Source: Dipteris shenzhenensis
Taxonomy: Eukaryota; Polypodiophyta; Polypodiopsida; Gleicheniales
Direction: 5' to 3' (one strand)
NCBI GenBank assembly: GCA_047967505.1
Contig: CM106538.1
DNA length: 64,000 bases
In this document: positions 62,320 through 64,000 of the stretch, piece by piece
Layout: each line of letters opens with the position of its first letter
Position numbering within the stretch: position 1 is the stretch's first letter
Translations under genes and position numbers: made by a program
The notes under the pieces: model-generated
What the model was told of the DNA's origin: nothing
Database searches by the model: none
Seen by the model: the letters and a program-made list of their open reading frames with translations, nothing else

Positions 62320-64000
62320 ATGGCCCAGCCCGCAAGACTACGAATCCCACCGTTCGGTGAAAGCAAAAAGTTGGACAGCTCTAACTATCCTCTCTAGAAG
62401 TTCAAGATGAAGACCATCCTAAGCGCATAATCCTAAGCGCATACGAGCTTTGGGACACTGCTATATGGGTGGACGTGAGGTCGGTTGCGAGACCAGATCC
62501 AACCAATGCAGGAAAATAGATAGTACCAATTGCGGATGAGATTCTCGCGTGGATAAGAAGAAATGCAAATGCGCTGTGTTCTATTGTCTGCAATGTAAGT
62601 GATTCCATCATTGTGTTAATTCAACATGTCACCATAGCGGAGGAGGCATGGACGGTCTTGAAAAATTAGTACGAGACCACGAATCAGATGCGGATTCAGA
62701 ATCTGGAGACTCAACTCATGAACGAGAAATTGTCTGAGTCTGAAGTGGCAGAGAAGTTCATCACCAGGGTGAAGAACCTGCGTGATCAGATGACTGTGAT
62801 TGGCATCACCATCACCAGCGAGAATCTAGCACAGAGGTGCATACGGATTCTCCCACCAAAGTACGACTGTCTTGTTACGGCGCTAAATACGCAGAATAGA
62901 AATCCGCCCCTCAACTTTGAGGATTTTAGCGTGATGCTTCTGGAGGAGGAGATGCATCAAAAGATGAGGACTGGAGAAGATTCGACTTTCTGGACCGGAT
63001 CAAAGAAAGGTAAGGGTAAGGACTCTGGTAACCCATATTCTTCTGATGATAAAAAGAGAAAGAAGAAGATCAAGTGCTTCTATTGCAACAAGGCAGGGCA
63101 CAAGCAGAATGAGTGCCACAAGAAGATTGTAGATGGGAAGAACGGAGTAAAGAAAGAGTCTAGCAACAGCACGCAGGCAGTACCAGTAGAGCTGTTCGTC
63201 GCAATTGAGGAGATTTGCACGGAGGTAGTTCATGTACCTGTGGATGAACCTTGGATTATTGACAGTGGTGCATCGCGCCACATGACCAGTCAGAAGGATT
63301 GGTATACCTCTCTACAGCCGGTAGGGAATGACGTCCTGGTAGCAATCGGCAATGATGCAAAATGTCCAGCAAAAGGAAAAGGTATGATTGCTCTCAAGTT
63401 AGATGGAGTTGTAAAACAGTTGTCCGATGTTCTTTATGTGCCAGATATTAAGAGAAACTTGTTGTCCGTTTCTACGATCACGGATCGGGACCTCAAAGTT
63501 CACTTCGATAAGAATGGCGCACAGATTGTGGATCTTCAAGGGAAGGTCATTGGTAAAGGTACATGGCGCAACAACATTTACAAACTCTCAGCTTTCAGTG
63601 CTCGAGCCGATGTGAAGAACACTAAGTTGTGGCATGAGAGGTTTGGTCATTTAAACCTTAGTTCTTTGAAGGAGATGCATAAAAGTGGAATGATTGCAGA
63701 CCTACCAGAAATTTTAGATCTGCCCGATGTATGTGAAGCTTACATGATGGGCAAGTAGCATCGGCAGCCCTTTCCTAAAGAGACCAGCAAGGCAAAGGCT
63801 CCTCTAGAGCTCGTTCACACGGACCTCTGCGGAAAGATGGAGACGGAAGCTTTGGGTGGTTCCTACTACTTCATGACGTTGATCGACGACTACAATAGAA
63901 GGATATGGATATACTTCTTGAAGACTAAAGACGAGGCTTTTAGCAAGTTCAAGGAATGGCATGTAATGGTCAAGAAAGAATCGGGGAGGAAGGTGAAGAA
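62320..64000 (+). pseudogene. copia-2 gag, protease and integrase start
   Basis: ATG 62320: MAQPARLRIPPFGESKKLDS then SNYPL, TAG (62395-62397) for a conserved Trp, KFKMKTIL. A short direct duplication (ctaagcgcata twice, near 62418-62442) and further stops follow. From 62688 the frame is open to 63758: FITRVKNLRDQMTVIG, LPPKYDCLVTAL, zinc knuckle CFYCNKAGHKQNEC (about 63076-63117), protease WIIDSGASRHMTSQ (about 63252-63293), LSDVLYVPDIKRNLLSVS and LWHERFGHLNLSSLKEMH. The zinc-binding CEAC-type motif reads CEAY and the next Gln is TAG (63756-63758). Integrase then continues HRQPFPKETSK, LVHTDLCGKMETEALGGSYY to the window end. A degraded UBN2-type Gag and pol. Confidence 0.9.

Larger units (their letters stand above)
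61529..64000 (+). mobile_element. copia-2: 5' part of a decayed Ty1/copia element (runs off right edge)
   Basis: Putative 5' LTR 61529-62249, PBS at 62250, then Gag, zinc knuckle, protease, GAG-pre-integrase and the start of integrase, which is the Ty1/copia order. The right part and 3' LTR are outside the window, so ends and TSD cannot be tested. In-frame stops show that it is inactive. It is not the same family as copia-1: different LTR and a shorter, conventional Gag start. Confidence 0.88.

Overview
The window is nuclear DNA of a land plant. The evidence is a DREB2-type AP2/ERF gene, a chloroplast-type S4/YlmH-family gene split by plant-like introns, and several kinds of plant LTR retrotransposons primed by initiator-Met tRNA. 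Very dense nested retroelements and a TE-filled intron of about 29 kb point to a large genome (gymnosperm, fern or large lycophyte are possible), but the clade cannot be fixed by reading alone. Only two host genes are recognisable. Nearly everything else is mobile DNA, mostly decayed.

Layout. 1-386 (minus): 5' part of a DREB2-like gene running off the left edge. 0.6-7.2 kb: non-coding DNA with small tandem repeats, a perfect hairpin and copy 1 of a 2.3-kb unclassified repeat. 7172-12498 (plus): gypsy-1, decayed and lacking integrase, with its 3' LTR cut short. 12499-19953: copy 2 of the 2.3-kb repeat, interrupted by LINE-1 (13149-18382). 20.7-23.6 kb: a 255-bp tandem duplication, a LINE-2 RT fragment flanked by inverted repeats, and a 202-bp tandem duplication.

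The main observation is in 24.4-54.6 kb. Exons 3-6 of an S4/YlmH-family gene lie on the minus strand at 25164-24385. Exons 1-2, with a transit-peptide-like N-terminus, lie at 54557-54131 on the same strand. Exon 2 ends and exon 3 begins in phase 0, and the joined protein follows the family. The intron between them is 28,966 bp and is filled with nested elements: gypsy-2 (25843-32141, TSD ttcaa, LTRs differing at one site) inside a LINE-3 fragment; an ORF1-only LINE derivative (33024-35133) beside a second truncated copy of the same family; LTR debris; gypsy-3 (minus, 38237-49340) split by copia-1 (38732-45817, TSD gaaga); and a second gypsy-3-type copy in opposite orientation (49341-52.2 kb).

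54.6-61.5 kb holds a diverged tandem duplication of about 1.55-1.59 kb, microsatellites and unassigned DNA. 61529-64000 is the 5' LTR and gag-pol start of a decayed copia-2 that runs off the right edge.

I found no rRNA, tRNA genes, CRISPR or operons. No wholly new biochemical system is evident. The items most worth checking are the 29-kb intron and the ORF1-only LINE family.
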